DNA of 64,000 nt, from assembly GCA_017163975.1 (NCBI GenBank), contig JAFFSR010000309.1, forward strand, positions 1,565,501-1,629,500. The letters run 5' to 3'. Origin of the DNA: Anastatus disparis. Lineage: Eukaryota; Arthropoda; Insecta; Hymenoptera; Eupelmidae. The translations under genes were made by a program, and so were the position numbers. Shown piece by piece: positions 45,661-58,600 of the stretch. The notes beneath the pieces were generated by a model that saw only the letters and a program-made list of their open reading frames with translations, was not told the origin of the DNA and made no database searches. Every line of letters begins with the position of its first letter. The stretch's first letter is position 1.

Positions 45661-45957
45661 CAAGAAAATGTCATTTGATTCCAGAATCAAGTAAAATTTT
45701 TCTTCTATATCTCTCTGTCCAATGTCACCAGTAACTAAAATTTTTTCAATAATATTTTTTATGAAATTGATGAGATTTTATTTGTGAATAATAACATCAT
45801 AGTGAACAGTAACGATTGTCTCTTTTCATATAAACAATATCCAGTACTTGTTTATCAAAATATTAATCATATCTTGCTGATTTAATTTTTATATACTTTA
45901 TACTATTAGCAAGTAAAAACATAACCTTGGTAAAGCAACTCGTATGAATTTTTAAGT

Positions 45958-47667
45958 AAAAAATTAAGTCAATTATTTACTGAATAACATTACTTTCTTG
46001 TGGGCCCAAATCGAAAGTCGATCCTTATACTCAATCTCAAACCTCATTATTTTTTTGTCTATGTCATGATAATAACTTATTCTATCCTTGTCTCTTAAGA
46101 TTCAGACACCACTACAAATTCCAGTCATTGTCATGAACTACACGCCTAGAGTTTTTCTTGAACCAACTGTGCTTTCTACATATTTATTAAAAAAACTAAT
46201 TATTTGTTCGACACGCAAATAACAAGCATTTGTTTGGTATAATAATATATTGGATTCCAAAGAATCAGAAAATCCAATATCAAATACATACATAGATATT
46301 CATAGATAGATACTCCTAGTTTCTATCTTCATAGAGTATGAACAGACTATACTTTAGTATTTTAAGCAGAAGACCGTAATTGCTATTGAATAATTATTTT
46401 TATTTATATTGAAAATAGCAGATATATATTAATAAATATAATTGCTATGTCCATAAAGTCAAGATACTTAAAAATCTATAAACACAATAGTTAATAAGTC
46501 TGACAATGTATATTATATTAGCTTTGAAAGTGATACAAGTAATAACCTTATTTTAAACTGCACAGAAATTCAAAAGGAGCTTCCAGTATTAGTGATATTA
46601 GAAAATTAAATAATCAATCTCGTTGCTCAAAAGAAAATGTAATAGTAACCAATGATGTAAACAAAAATTTTGATAATGTTGGTATGCATAATATCAAAAA
46701 GTTAGATAGTCAACAAAATGATAATGACAAATCTTCATCTAATAAGAAAATACTAGATACTTTGAATAATAAGCAAAAAAGAATCTTGTTCCAATTTAAA
46801 ACATATCTCAGACGATGATTACTTTTGTTATATAGATATATGTCTCCTTAACCTTGGTCTCTCAGTCTAACCAAAGAAGTACGCTTCTATAAGTATCTAT
46901 CTGCAAATTTAAATTTGTCTGTGCATCGATTATAACAGAAGCGAATACGCAGTGTCAGTGTGGCTATGATGATCTGATAATACAAATATTTATACGTTCG
47001 AAATGGTGCAATTTCAGTGGTTGTGAATGTATGTAAAAGTGCAAAGTACATTTAATTTTGAGATTTATAATTGAACAAGTTTATACTAGTAAGAACATGA
47101 TTTGTTAAGAATATCTATAAAGTATTTTTAGTGAATAATGGCTGTAGCAATTTTTTTTTTCGATTTAGATTTTGACTTAATCTAAAAATGTTCGAAGCTG
47201 CTCAGTATTATTTCTTCTTAATAAGTATTATTAATCATAGTTTAAGTTTTCTCTCTGCTTTTATTCGAATAAAAAGAGAAAATGAAGAGAGATGTTTTAA
47301 AAAAATTTGCTTTTATAATTAAAAAATCAAATGGATTTATTCAGCAAACATTGGTTTTTAATTACTTAAACTTATTCTTACTAATGCACTAACAGTTATT
47401 GCAGCTAGAAATTTTTTCATTCAATTGTCCTGTTGAAATGATTCTTTTGATTTATAAGAAATGCTATTTCGTTTGTTCAGAAATTTCATGTTTAAGATCA
47501 GCATTTTGGTGGACCTATTTTAGTTATTGATGTTTATGTGCAGATAATAGGTACGAGATAGATGCAATTGGTTATGTGGTTAAAAAATGGAAGGTGTAGT
47601 TTTAGCTCTTGTTGGTAGTTATTTAAAAGATTTAATATCTTATACAATAAATCAAAAAGCTTCAAGA
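45958..47667. other. Spacer of the inverted repeat, no gene recognised
   Basis: AT-rich sequence with short frames only. Open codons near 47588-47755 (MEGVVLALVGSYLKDLISY) have no family that I recognise. Confidence 0.4.
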
Positions 47668-47969
47668 GTCAAAATTCATGCGTGTTGCTTTACTAAGGTT
47701 ATATTTCTACTTGCTAATAGTCTAAAGTATATAAAAATTAAATCAGCAAGATATGATTAATATTTTGATAAACAAGTACTGGATATTGTTTATATGAAAA
47801 GAGACTATCGTTACTGTTCACTATGATGTTACTATTCACAAATCAAAAACTCATCAATTTCATGAAAAATATTATTGAAAAAATTGTAGTTACTGGTGAC
47901 ATTGGACAGAGAGATATAGAAGAAAAATTTTACTTGATTCTGGAATCAAATGACATTTTCTTGACACAG

Positions 47970-48989
47970 TTTATTAGAAGTAAAACAAGAATTACTTAAC
48001 AATCGCTATGTAAAATGTACTGAGTATATTCATAAAATGGAAAGTGGTCAATTGCCTTGTCAAGCTGGTTGTTTCGAAGAAAAAAGTATTAAAACCACGA
48101 TTTTGAAGAAACTTTCAGTTATTCGTAACCATGCTGGTAAAGTCTGTTTGAAAGAACTTCATCCTAGTAATAGTCTCTTAGTTATGACATTATCAGGATC
48201 TAAGGAAATATTATTAATATTTCACAAATGATTGTTTGTGTAGGAAAACAAACTAATAGTGGTCATCGTGTGTTAAAATTGCTGAAACTGGATACATGCA
48301 AAGAAGATTAGTAAGAGTTTAAAAGATCTTTGTTTACATTATGATATGACAGTTGAAAATTTTGTTGTCAATATTGTTCAAATTCTTTATGGTGTAGATT
48401 CTATGGACCCAACGTACATGGCAGGCAAAGACTGTCTTGTTGATTGTAAAAGAGTTCTTGATGATATTAAATCAATATTAGCGTACAAAATTGAAAATCC
48501 ATTTGATGGCCCTGGTGTTATATAAGTAACCTCTGAACTTTTGATGTCAGAGGAATATTCTTGTGTGAGTGAAGAATTTAAGCAAGCATAAGCTTAATTT
48601 TTAAAAACAGTTGCAATTATAATTGTTAGGATTAAACAGCATATTAAACCAGATGCCCCAGTTTACAAGTATATTGTACGTTTAACTATGTCACAATTCG
48701 TTAAATTCATTCATACAAGTGAGGATAAATATATGGAAGCAAAAATTTATCAAGGCACTGCAGTTGGTGCTTTAGCTGCAAAAGGTTTGGAGAACCTGAT
48801 ACTTTAATGACCTTGAAAACTTTCCATTTCGCTCGTGTAGCATCTATGAACATTACTCAAGGTGAAACTCATATTAATGAAATTATTAATGCTAATCTAA
48901 AAGTCAGTACTTCAATTGTAACAACTCATTTAGAAGATGATACAGATCCTGAATTTAGACGTAATGAAAGCCACTATCATTTCCTTTAA
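47970..48989 (+). pseudogene. Polr3A: RNA polymerase III largest subunit, intronless
   Basis: This piece starts around LLNNRYVKCTEYIHKM (about 47994) and continues with [29 protein letters not shown] and MTLSGSKE. After a break it runs on with AETGYMQRR near 48279, YGVDSMDPTYMAGKD near 48392, [11 protein letters not shown] near 48754, and [29 protein letters not shown] near 48810. These are consecutive conserved blocks of RPC1, but the stretch between the FINISQM-type block and TGYMQRR is deleted. I see no introns between blocks, so it may derive from mRNA. Frameshifts (for example near 48312) and stops (for example 48523) make it non-functional. The intact host gene is not in this window. 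Confidence 0.85.
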
Positions 48990-49199
48990 CAGTGTGTGTT
49001 CAAAAATTATATCATCATTTTCCATTTAATAGATACTTTTTATAGAAAGTTAAGCTCCTATAAGAGTATGGTATACATGTATATAAGAATACCGCAACAA
49101 TATGAAAAAAATTAAAATGTACAAAAAATTTTTAGAAAATTTAAGGTTATTCTACATACGAATATACACTTATTTTTATTTGGTATTTTTCTATATCTC

Positions 49200-49412
49200 C
49201 TCTCATTAAGAGGAGGCCGTATAGCTCTGTCCTTGTCTAATCTAAATTTTCGTTATTATTAATAAATCATATATTGTCATACAAAAGTAAGGGTATAGCC
49301 CAATAGATTTTAGAAAGAGCAATCGATCCAATTCTATCAAAAAATATAAAATTTTCATTAGTTTTCGACTGAGGTCAGAGCTATACGGCCGCCTCTTAAG
49401 CAAATATCGGAA
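49200..49412. mobile_element. ~210-bp inverted-repeat MITE, AAGAGGAGGCCG ends
   Basis: TTAAGAGGAGGCCGTATAGC at about 49207-49226 is inverted with few mismatches at about 49377-49400 (GCTATACGGCCGCCTCTTAA). The same terminal word, slightly changed, begins the element at about 63676, so at least two members of one family are in the window. Confidence 0.65.
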
Positions 49413-49794
49413 AAATAAAAAAAAACCCTTTTTTTAAACAAAAATCGCAAAATCTCGGTCAATTTTGAGCCTAGAAAAAATACTAATATATAAATTCCAA
49501 GTTAAGCAAAATATCTTTAAAACTAGCCGTGTAAAATTTTTCTACCATCATTTTCCGAAAAAAGATTCAAATTTAAACACAGGAAATAAAATGAATTTTT
49601 TTTTTCTATTTTCAAGTCGTAATACTTCTCAGACCAATACTCAAAATTAAATTGCCAATACACCATTAAAAATTCCTTACAAATACGTTTAAAATGAGTG
49701 GTCGTAAAGTTCTGTACAACCTTTATTTGTTGAGATACATAATTTTTTAATTAGTACCTTCGTTTTCAAGGTTGGCTCTTGTTTATTGGACCCC

Positions 49795-50092
49795 ACTGTA
49801 TAAGCATACACATATGTGCATACACAAACACATATACTCGTTGATATTAACATAAACACATAAACATACACATATACACATGAGTACACACATGCATCAA
49901 TATTCAAATAAAAACATAAACATACACATCCACGTATAAACATATACATATGCACATTAATGCTCATATACACATAAACATACACATATACACATGAACA
50001 TATGCATAAACATACACAAAAACCTATATATATACACGTGAAAATTCACACATACACATAATAATTTACATATACACATGAACATACACGTG

Positions 50093-50151
<59 letters not shown>

Positions 50152-50288
50152 ATACACATATTACATAGAGATACACGTGGACATACAGGTATACACAAGT
50201 AAACACATTTACAGATAAACATACACATATACACTTAAACATAAACATATGGACATAAACATACACATATACACGTAAACATACACAT
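49795..50288. repeat. ACATA-type microsatellite, fifth block, with (AT)n
   Basis: Repeats of ACATATACACATAAACATAC, with a pure AT run at about 50097-50147. All frames here are by-products. Confidence 0.9.
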
Positions 50289-50378
50289 CCCACATAGCAT
50301 GGAAGCTTCCTGGAAGCTTTCGTGCTATAAGGGTATATAGCATGGAAGCTATCTGAAAGCTTCCATGCTATGTGGGAT
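50289..50378. mobile_element. 90-bp hairpin element in the microsatellite
   Basis: CCCACATAGCATGGAAGCTT at the left is inverted at the right (AAGCTTCCATGCTATGTGGG), with inner GGAAGCTT repeats and a short loop. Microsatellite continues on both sides. Confidence 0.8.
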
Positions 50379-50883
50379 ATAAACATGAACATACACATAT
50401 GTGCATAAACATACACAAATACACCTAAATGTACACATATAAACATGAACATACACATATAGACATAAACTTACACATATGTACATAAACACACATGCAC
50501 ATGAACATACACATTTACACATGAAAACACACATATACACATAAACATACACATATATATAAGCATACACATATGTGTATAAACATACAGGTATACACAT
50601 AAACATATACAAATACATATAAACATACACGTATATACATTTTAACATACACATATGCACATAAACATACACATATACATATTAATATTTACATAAACAC
50701 ATAAAGATACACATATTCACATAATCATACACGTATACATATAAACATGCACATATACATATAAACATGCACATATACACATAAACATTTACATACGTAG
50801 AACCATACGCATATACACATAAAAATACACATATGTACATAAATATTCAAATATAAACATAAACATACGCATATACGCATAAG

Positions 50884-50932
<49 letters not shown>

Positions 50933-51335
50933 ATATGTACATAAATGCCGACATACACATAAACATGTACATAAATGCCGACATACACATAAACATATAC
51001 ATATACACATAAGCAAAGACATATACACATAAACACACGCATACACATACACTAATATACATGAAAACATAGACATACACATAAGCATACACTTATATAC
51101 ATGAACACATAGACATACACATAAGCATACACTTATATACATGAACACATAGACATACACATAAACATACACATAAACATACACATGAATATACACATCT
51201 ATACACACATACACATAGACAAACACATATACACACGGACACATATACATATAAAGATACACATAAATATTCACATATACCCATAAACATACACATAAAC
51301 ATTCACATATACACTTATACACACATACGCATACA
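50379..51335. repeat. ACATA-type microsatellite, sixth block, with (AT)n
   Basis: Same motif as before. A pure AT run is at about 50887-50930. Confidence 0.9.
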
Positions 51336-52335
51336 AAACATCTGTCTCCCCGTCTTTCCGGCTGCGTCTCTTTGTCTTTGTCTGTCTGTCTATGTCCCTC
51401 CGTCTTTGTTCCTTTGTCTCTATCTCTTCGTCTTTCTGTTCCCGCCTTTCCGTCTTTATTTCTCTGTCTTCATACCTAAATCTCTTCCACTCTGTCTTTC
51501 CGTCTTTATCTCTCTGTCATCATCTCTACGTGCCTTTGTCTTCGTCTTCACGTCTTTATCCCTTCGCCTTTAATTCTACGTTTTATCGTCTCAGTCTCTC
51601 CGTAACTCTGTATCCGTCTTGTCGTCTCCGTCTTTCCGTCTCCCCATCTCCATCTTTTCGTCTCCCTGTCGCCATCTCTCTATCTTTGTCTCTTTGCTTT
51701 CGTCTCTCCATTACCGCACCTCAATCTCCGTCTCTTCGTCTTCCTGTTCCCGTCTCTCCATCTTCGTCTTTTCGCCCCACTGTTCCCGCATCTCCATCTT
51801 TTGGCTCCCGTCTTTTTGTCTCCGTCCTGCCATCGTAGTCCTTTCGTCTCCGTACCTTCACCTCTTCGTTTCCGGCTCTCTGTCTCTTTATCTCCGACTT
51901 ACCGTCTCCAACTCTCCATCTCCGACTCACCGTCTCCAACTCTCTATCTCCGACTCACCGTCTCTAACTCTCCATCTCCGACTCTCCGTCTCCGTCTTTT
52001 TGTAACCGTCTCTCCGTCTACGTCTCACCCTCTCTGTCTCTCTGTCCCCGTCTTTCCGTTTCTCTCTTTCTTTCTCCGTCTCTCCGTCTCTGTCTCTCCT
52101 TCTCCTCGTCCCTGCCTCTTCGTTCTTGACTCTTCGTCTTCGTTTATCCGTCTCTTTGTCCCTATCTCTGCGTCTCCTTCTCTTCGTTCCTATCTCTGCG
52201 TCTCCGTCTCTTTGTCTCCTGCTCTTTATGTCTTTACCTTCGTTTTTTCGGAGCCGTTTCTCTGGCTCTGCCTCTCCGTCTCTGTCTCTCCGTTTCTGTC
52301 TCTCATCTGTGTCTCTCTGCTTTTGTCTCTTTACG
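51336..52335. repeat. 1-kb pyrimidine-rich CGTCTCT minisatellite
   Basis: Words CCGTCTCT, CCGTCTTT and CCATCTCC in imperfect array give a plus strand that is almost entirely C and T with regular G spacing. Long frames on both strands (serine/leucine/arginine-rich on plus, arginine/glutamate-rich on minus) follow from the composition and are not genes. Confidence 0.9.
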
Positions 52336-52359
52336 GTAATATAAAGTTCCAAAAAAGAA

Positions 52360-52750
52360 TGTCGCCTTACAGACTTGAACTCAGCTGGCTATCCGTGGAA
52401 AAGAGATGCAAATACTTAATTTTATCGTTAGCTTACTCAACTATTTTCTCAGCGTGTCCGTCCTATCTTGCTCGAAGGTTTTCCAGAGTTAATGTTGACG
52501 TAAATGTGCGTTCCTCAGCACGCAGACCTCCCAGATTACTAGAATGCCCTCCGGTTCGTAAAAGTGCTCTACAAAATTCTTTTACTTTTATCTAGCTACT
52601 AAGCTCATTAATGAAGGCGCTTCTAATGATGATAATCCTGCAATTTTTGAGATAGGATCTGTTTAATTCTTTAAAAAGCACACTTTAGATCGTTTCATGC
52701 GTGAGGACTGTGAGGGGTGGCTGAGAGCTGTAGCAACGCAAGCCTGATGT
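52360..52750 (+). pseudogene. LINE ORF2 C-terminal remnant
   Basis: The frame encodes LELSWLSVEKRCKYLILSL, SYLARRFSRV and RRPPRLLECPPVRKSALQNSFTF. Past a stop or frameshift it continues with LINEG and FKKHTLDRFMREDCEGW. This layout (W..VEKR..., P.YL, ...R....SF, ...FKK.L...F) is the usual tail after the RT of jockey/RTE/CR1-type LINEs. It is too short to place in one clade. Its upstream part is missing, replaced by the minisatellite. Confidence 0.45.
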
Positions 52751-52920
52751 CGAAGTCTCTAAATATATTACAGCAACTAGTAACTGCTTTACATACATAA
52801 TTAAATGCATCTTATTGTTTTTGTTTATTTAAACACTATAGTTTAATAAAAATTTTAATGTATTATCAAAATTATAGATTCATTGGATAGTTTCAAAGAT
52901 TATTGTTAACATCTGAATTA

Positions 52921-54990
52921 GTCTAGGCGCCCAGAGGGTTTCGTATGAAGTTACAGGTCCCACCAAGCAAGCAGGTGATTTATATGTATTTTGAGCTGCT
53001 GAATCCGAATTTGCAACTTGCTTTTCGCGCAAGTAGTCGAGTAATTTGTTATAAACAAATTAATTGTTTAAATGACTATAGTTTATGAACTACAATAGAT
53101 GCAGTAATTTTCTCTGCAAAAACTTGTTCTTTAATAAAAAAAACAAAAAAAATTGTTTTTGTTGCGTTTTGATTCGATAATTAGAACCAGAGATATGGCA
53201 AATATATTGCAAAAAAACATAGAGACGTAGCGCTAGCGTGGAACGCCCTGGTAAAAAACCTTATAACTCGACTACTAATTGATATTTTTCAAAGTTCAAT
53301 ATGTGTTTGAAAAATGTCGAGGACTCAGCTTTAATGATAAATTGTTATCTGATACTTTCAAATGTTGATAAATAAGCTAGAATGATTTGAAGCAGAAAAA
53401 ATTTTTAATTTTTCAGAATTGTTTTTGTTTATAACGAAATAATATAGGTTAGCGAACAAAATATTTCTATATTTTTGATATAGAATGATAGGAAATTTGA
53501 TCTAATTTAAGAATCTGTCCGGTTTTTTAAATTTAAGTAAGTAGAACCTGAGATATCGCAAATTTAAGTTGTAGCGCCAGCTCCTTGCAGCACGACATAT
53601 GTGTGCAATATAGCGATCGCTTTCCTTATTGAAAATTCTTTCATTAAAAGGTAAGTAATCTCATCCTTTTCTAATAAAATCACTTTTGACTCGACTTTAT
53701 TTTATATACTTTGTCATAATATTAATGATGTATAATCTTCGAGCATATACTACTGGAGAAAGCCTCCGAGCTAATAACTACGTTACAAGGCGAAGAGACA
53801 AAAAGCTTCTATTTTGGTTCGTGCTATCTCTCTCTCACTTTCTTAGTGAGAAACAGACGCAGCCAATCAAATCAGGCGAGAGAGAGACAGCACGTACCAA
53901 AATAGAGGCTTTCTCTCTCTTTGCCTTGTAACGCTTTCTGCCATTTGAGGCTTCCTCCAGTAGTATATGCTCGAAGTGTATAATACATTTAAATGAAGTA
54001 GATTTAGGGTTTTAAATAATCATTGATTTTTCTACTATAATAGTAAACAATTTACTCAACTTATGGAGTATTTTTACATTTGTTTATTTTTTTGCAATTG
54101 CAAAAAGAACAACAATCGATTTTATTCAAAAAATTTGTTTTAACCTTCCAATTTATTAGAGTCATCTATTTTTAGCTGAATCCTTTTTTATTAAATTTTT
54201 ATTTAATTTCCTAATATAGAGTTAAAATTAATTGTTTTACAAAAAAATGAAATTACTTACCTTATAATAAAAAAATTTTTAATAAGGAAAGTGATCGCCA
54301 TATTGCACACATATGTCGTATTGCAAGGAGTTGGCGCTACAGCTTAAATTTGCGATATCTCAGGTTCTACTTACTTAAATTTGAAAAACCGGACAGATTC
54401 TTAAATTAGATCAAATTTCCTATCATTCTATATCAAAAATATAGAAATATTTTGTTCGCTAACCTATATTATTTCGTTATAAACAAAAACAATTCTGAAA
54501 AATTAAAAATTTTTTCTGCTTCAAATCATTCTAGCTTATTTATCAACATTTGAAAGTATCAGATAACAATTTATCATTAAAGATGAGACTCTGACATTTT
54601 TCAAACACATGTTGAACTTCAAAAAAAATTAATTAGTAGTCGAGTTATAAGGTTTTTTACCAGGGCATTCCGCGCTAGCGCTACGTCTCTATGTTTTTTT
54701 GCAATATATTTACCATATCTCTGGTTCTAATCATCGAATTGACATGCAACAAAAACGATTTTTTTTTGTTTTTTTATTAAAGAACAAGTTTTCGCAGAGA
54801 AAATCACTGCATCTATTGTAGTTCATAAACTATAGCTATTTAAACAATCAATTTGTTTATAACAAATTACTCGACCACTTGCGCTAAAAGCAAGTTGCAA
54901 ATTCGGATTCAGCAGCTCAAAATACATACAAATCACTTACTTGCTTGGTGGGACCTCTAACTTCATACGAAACCCTCTGGGCTCCTAGAC
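52921..54990. mobile_element. 2.07-kb near-palindrome foldback, TA-flanked
   Basis: The ends GTCTAGGCGCCCAGAGGGTT and its inverse (GGCTCCTAGAC, ending 54990) are flanked by TA (52919-52920 and 54991-54992). The arms are nearly the full half length, about 1 kb, with scattered differences. The centre (about 53720-53985) is itself a second nested inverted repeat (ATATACTACTGGAGRAAGCCTC and inverse, with a GAGAGAGA core). The frame 53686-53931 is a by-product. Confidence 0.9.
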
Positions 54991-54992
54991 TA

Positions 54993-55630
54993 AATAGCAT
55001 TAAACTACGTCATTACTAAATTATAATTAATATACATCAATAACTATTGTTGTAAAACTTTCTGCATTATTTTGAAACCTGAGTTTATCTTAAGATTTAT
55101 TATTGTTAATCATATATTTTATTCTCTTTTTGAGCCATACGGGGATCGACCCCATGAATAAATAAATTTATGTCTATGTCTTTGTCTCTGTTTCTCCATC
55201 TTTTTATAATTTTCAATTATATTTTTTGGTATTATTCGGTTTATTCAGATTACCTTTTTTATTACAACAGATCCTGGTTTAGACGTTACTTTCGATTATA
55301 ATTTTAATTCTTTGTCGCTTAGCGCTAACATTAAAATCCGCGTTCTTCTAATTATACAGCGCTTACGATAGCAGTCGTGTATTTTTTATTACACAGTGGT
55401 TACAATAGCAGCCGCGTTTTTTCAATTGCATAGCGCTTACAACAGCAGCCGCATTTTTTTTAATTGCACATTGCTGGCAAGAGTAGCGATGTTTCTTTTC
55501 AAATTTTACAGTGTTTACTTTTGATAATGCTTCATAGAACTCATATTATAATTTAAGTACATAAGTAATATCAATTCTGAAACCTTCCTTAGCTTCACTT
55601 CATAATTTCTGATTTTTCTGTATTTAATGT
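54993..55630. other. No gene seen; CAGC/GCAGCCGCG-like diverged repeats
   Basis: Around 55330-55500 the phrase ACAGCGCTTACGATAGCAG recurs three or four times with changes at a ~60-base period. This may be the 3' flank of the Helitron remnant. Nothing codes. Confidence 0.45.
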
Positions 55631-55642
55631 TATATTAAAGTT

Positions 55643-58600
55643 TTAAATATGTTCGATTTTATCTTCTGATTTATTATTTTCAATTTTTGTCTTGAGATTT
55701 AATAATATTTCTTTGTAAACAATGTTTTTAGTGTAGGACATTTCATCTTTAACTTTTCTTGACTTTTCTGTTAATAATATTTCTAATTTTTTTTCATTCG
55801 TTGTACTTGAAAGTGCCACGCATAACTGTCCATAACTAAAAATTCGTGTTGGTAAATACACTCCTACTTTTTTAAATGATTGTCCTTGTGACTTATTAAT
55901 AATCATTGCATGATTAAGTTTTACAGAAAATTATTTTCTGGTCATCTGAAATGGCAATTCATCATTTGCTGATAGGTCATACTTAGTAAAAATACAGTTC
56001 TCCTTTTTTTACTTCCTGTTAATATTAGTGCAATAATAGTATCTTTTTTTGCAATTACTAATCGGATTCTGTTAGAAAGTCCTTTATTCAAATTAACATT
56101 TTTTAAGAGCATCACTATAGCTCCCTTTTTTAATTGTAATTAAAGTGGAGGTAAAACGTTGGGCGTTTAAGAATTTAAAAACTTGGGTTATTTACTTTTT
56201 TTGCAGAGTCAATGCTCAAGTATTCTGTTACTGGTTCATTTATTTATATTTATTTTCTCATTTATTTCTATTATATCTACATATTTTGGTGTTAATATAA
56301 TATTTTCGTAACAATCACAATTTCCATGATACAACCAAATAGTTAATTTCGTGAATTTTTAGACAAGTTATAATTATATTTAATGATTAGCTTTTACCTT
56401 TTCCACCTGGGCCGTCTATTTATATATATATATATATATATATACCTTTCAGTGCATTTTTCGCTTAATGAATTTATTACTGTATTAAAAATAATTCTTT
56501 AAGCATTTCTTAGAGTATCAATAATTAACCCAATATTATTAATATTATTTACTGAACTATATTCAATTTCGTTATTTTCGATATAGTATTCTAAAGTTGG
56601 TAAATTAAAGTTACTTGATTGGAATCCATTATTAGTTGAAATATCATCAATTATGCTTGATGCGTATTCTTCATATTTTTGTTCATGCATTTTAGAGGAT
56701 GAAAATAGATTTTATATTTTCCATATTATTCTCGAGCATTAATTGGATCGTGAAATGTACAAATGCAACCGAATAATTGACAAAAAGCTTTTGAAAATTG
56801 AGATTTACATGATTCTTCTAAACATTTCTCCCATTCATTATCAATTTGAATTAAATTTCTTATTAATGAATGAGATTAATGAAAAAATAATGATTTATGA
56901 TGATTATTTCCTTCACATTCTACTTCGTGCATCATTTTATAAGTTGCTGTGTAAGGATTATTCCTTCTAATTATAATATCTTATGTATTCAATAATTTGA
57001 CAGAACAATTCAAATCTTTTTTTATGCGGTATGTATTTGCTTCTTTGTTATCGAATATGTATGATTATCTATATTTTCTTGATTTATTTTTATTTGGATT
57101 AAATATATAAGAATTATCGTATATTTGTCGACAAATACGTATAACTTGAGGACCTTTATGAAATAATTTATCAAATATTGCACCAAAACATGATTATATT
57201 ATATGATTTTAGGCATTTTTTAGAATTATTACTTATTATAAAATTTCATGCAAGCAATTTCTTTATCTCTTCAGAATATTCTAGGTCTTCTTTTAATTTT
57301 ATGTTCCCTTGATTACAACATGATGTAAATCTCTTATTTCTTGACATTTTAAATGCAAAATGTCTAACACCACAGAAATCACAAATAAAATTGAAATCAC
57401 CAACATTATTTTCTATAATATAATATTCATTGTTATTGTTCAATGCATCTTTTGCTACTTACTAGGAGAGTATCACATCTCCGGATCACGGATTTTGCTC
57501 TAACTTTGAGATAGGTTTTCAGATGTCAAAATATGGAAAAAGCCAGAGTTATAGACCCCAACGCTCAATATTTCTCTAGTTGCAGGCAATTAAAGAAAAT
57601 CACTAAAAAAGTTACTAGATTTTTAAACGCTTATAATTCTTTAGCATTAATAGCTAGACGCTTGTAACTGTTTTTAAATGAAAGCTGCGTTCAAATCCTT
57701 TCAAAAAAGCACCTATAGCATATCAAAATATTATTTTTTCTCAAAGTTACAGCGTTATAAGAATTTGAGCTGAATTTCCTTTTAAAAATATTAATTAATG
57801 ATAAATGTTAAAATGTAGTACAATTTTCATAACGCTGTAACTTTGGGAAAAAATAATATTTTGATATGCTATAGGTGCTTTTTCGAAAGGATTTGAACGT
57901 AGCTTTCATTTAAAAACAGTTACAAGCGTCTAGCTATTAATGCTAAAGAATTATAAGCGTTTAAAAATCTAGTAACTTTTTTAGTGATTTTCTTTAATTG
58001 CCTGCAATTAGAGAAATATTGAGCGTTGGGGTCTATAACTCTGGCTTTTTCCATATTTTGACATCTGAAAACCTATCTCAAAGTTAGAGCAAAATCCGTG
58101 ATCCGAAGATGTGATACTCTCCTAGTTAGTAATAATTCATATTATTTCGATTTTGTTTTTTTTATAATACTTTTTAGTTTTTTCTAAAGTAATTAAATTA
58201 TCATCTTTTTTTTAATTTATTTTTTTATGAAATTCATTAAAACGTTCCAATTTTTTTTTTTGTTATTCAAATAATATTTTTTATTTTTCCAAATATTATC
58301 TTTATTATATTCATAATATAATTTGTAATGAATGTGCCTATATAGTTGTGATTTTGTTAATATGCCTAATCCTTATTATTATTTTTCAAAGATTCTTGAT
58401 TGCTTTCTATAATTTTATTTTAGTATGGAATTCGAATTTTTCGTTGCCGTATATTCAAAATTTTTTATTTTTCGATTGCAACTTTTGTAATTTAAAAAGA
58501 TTTTTTAATATTATTTAATTTATTTTTAAATGTCAGAACTGATTTTTGTTCAATATCATTTTAAGATTCTTTAATGTTATTGTATTTAATTTTTTTACAA

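Larger units (their letters stand above)
45232..49056. mobile_element. 3.8-kb inverted repeat with RNA Pol III gene pieces
   Basis: Outer ends AGCTTAACTTTCT and its inverse (finishing 49056) are followed by arms that match over about 720 bases on the left (45232-45957). On the right they match over about 1390 bases (47668-49056), which contain an additional ~680-base segment. Both arms hold sequence of the largest RNA polymerase III subunit gene, in opposite senses. The spacer 45958-47667 has no motif I recognise. Whether this is a TIR transposon that picked up a host gene or a plain inverted duplication cannot be decided; no clear target duplication was seen. Confidence 0.65.

Noticed and set aside
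49689..51322. Several minus-strand frames of up to 177 codons
   Set aside because: Pure microsatellite translation, the same in every block of the motif.
51392..52595. Plus-strand frame of 264 codons (S, L, R, V) and its neighbours
   Set aside because: Follows from the pyrimidine-rich minisatellite; only the last ~75 codons (after 52360) carry LINE-like signal and are listed separately.
52921..54990. Assembly artefact making a palindrome
   Set aside because: The arms differ by scattered substitutions and TA flanks both ends, which a mirrored read would not give.
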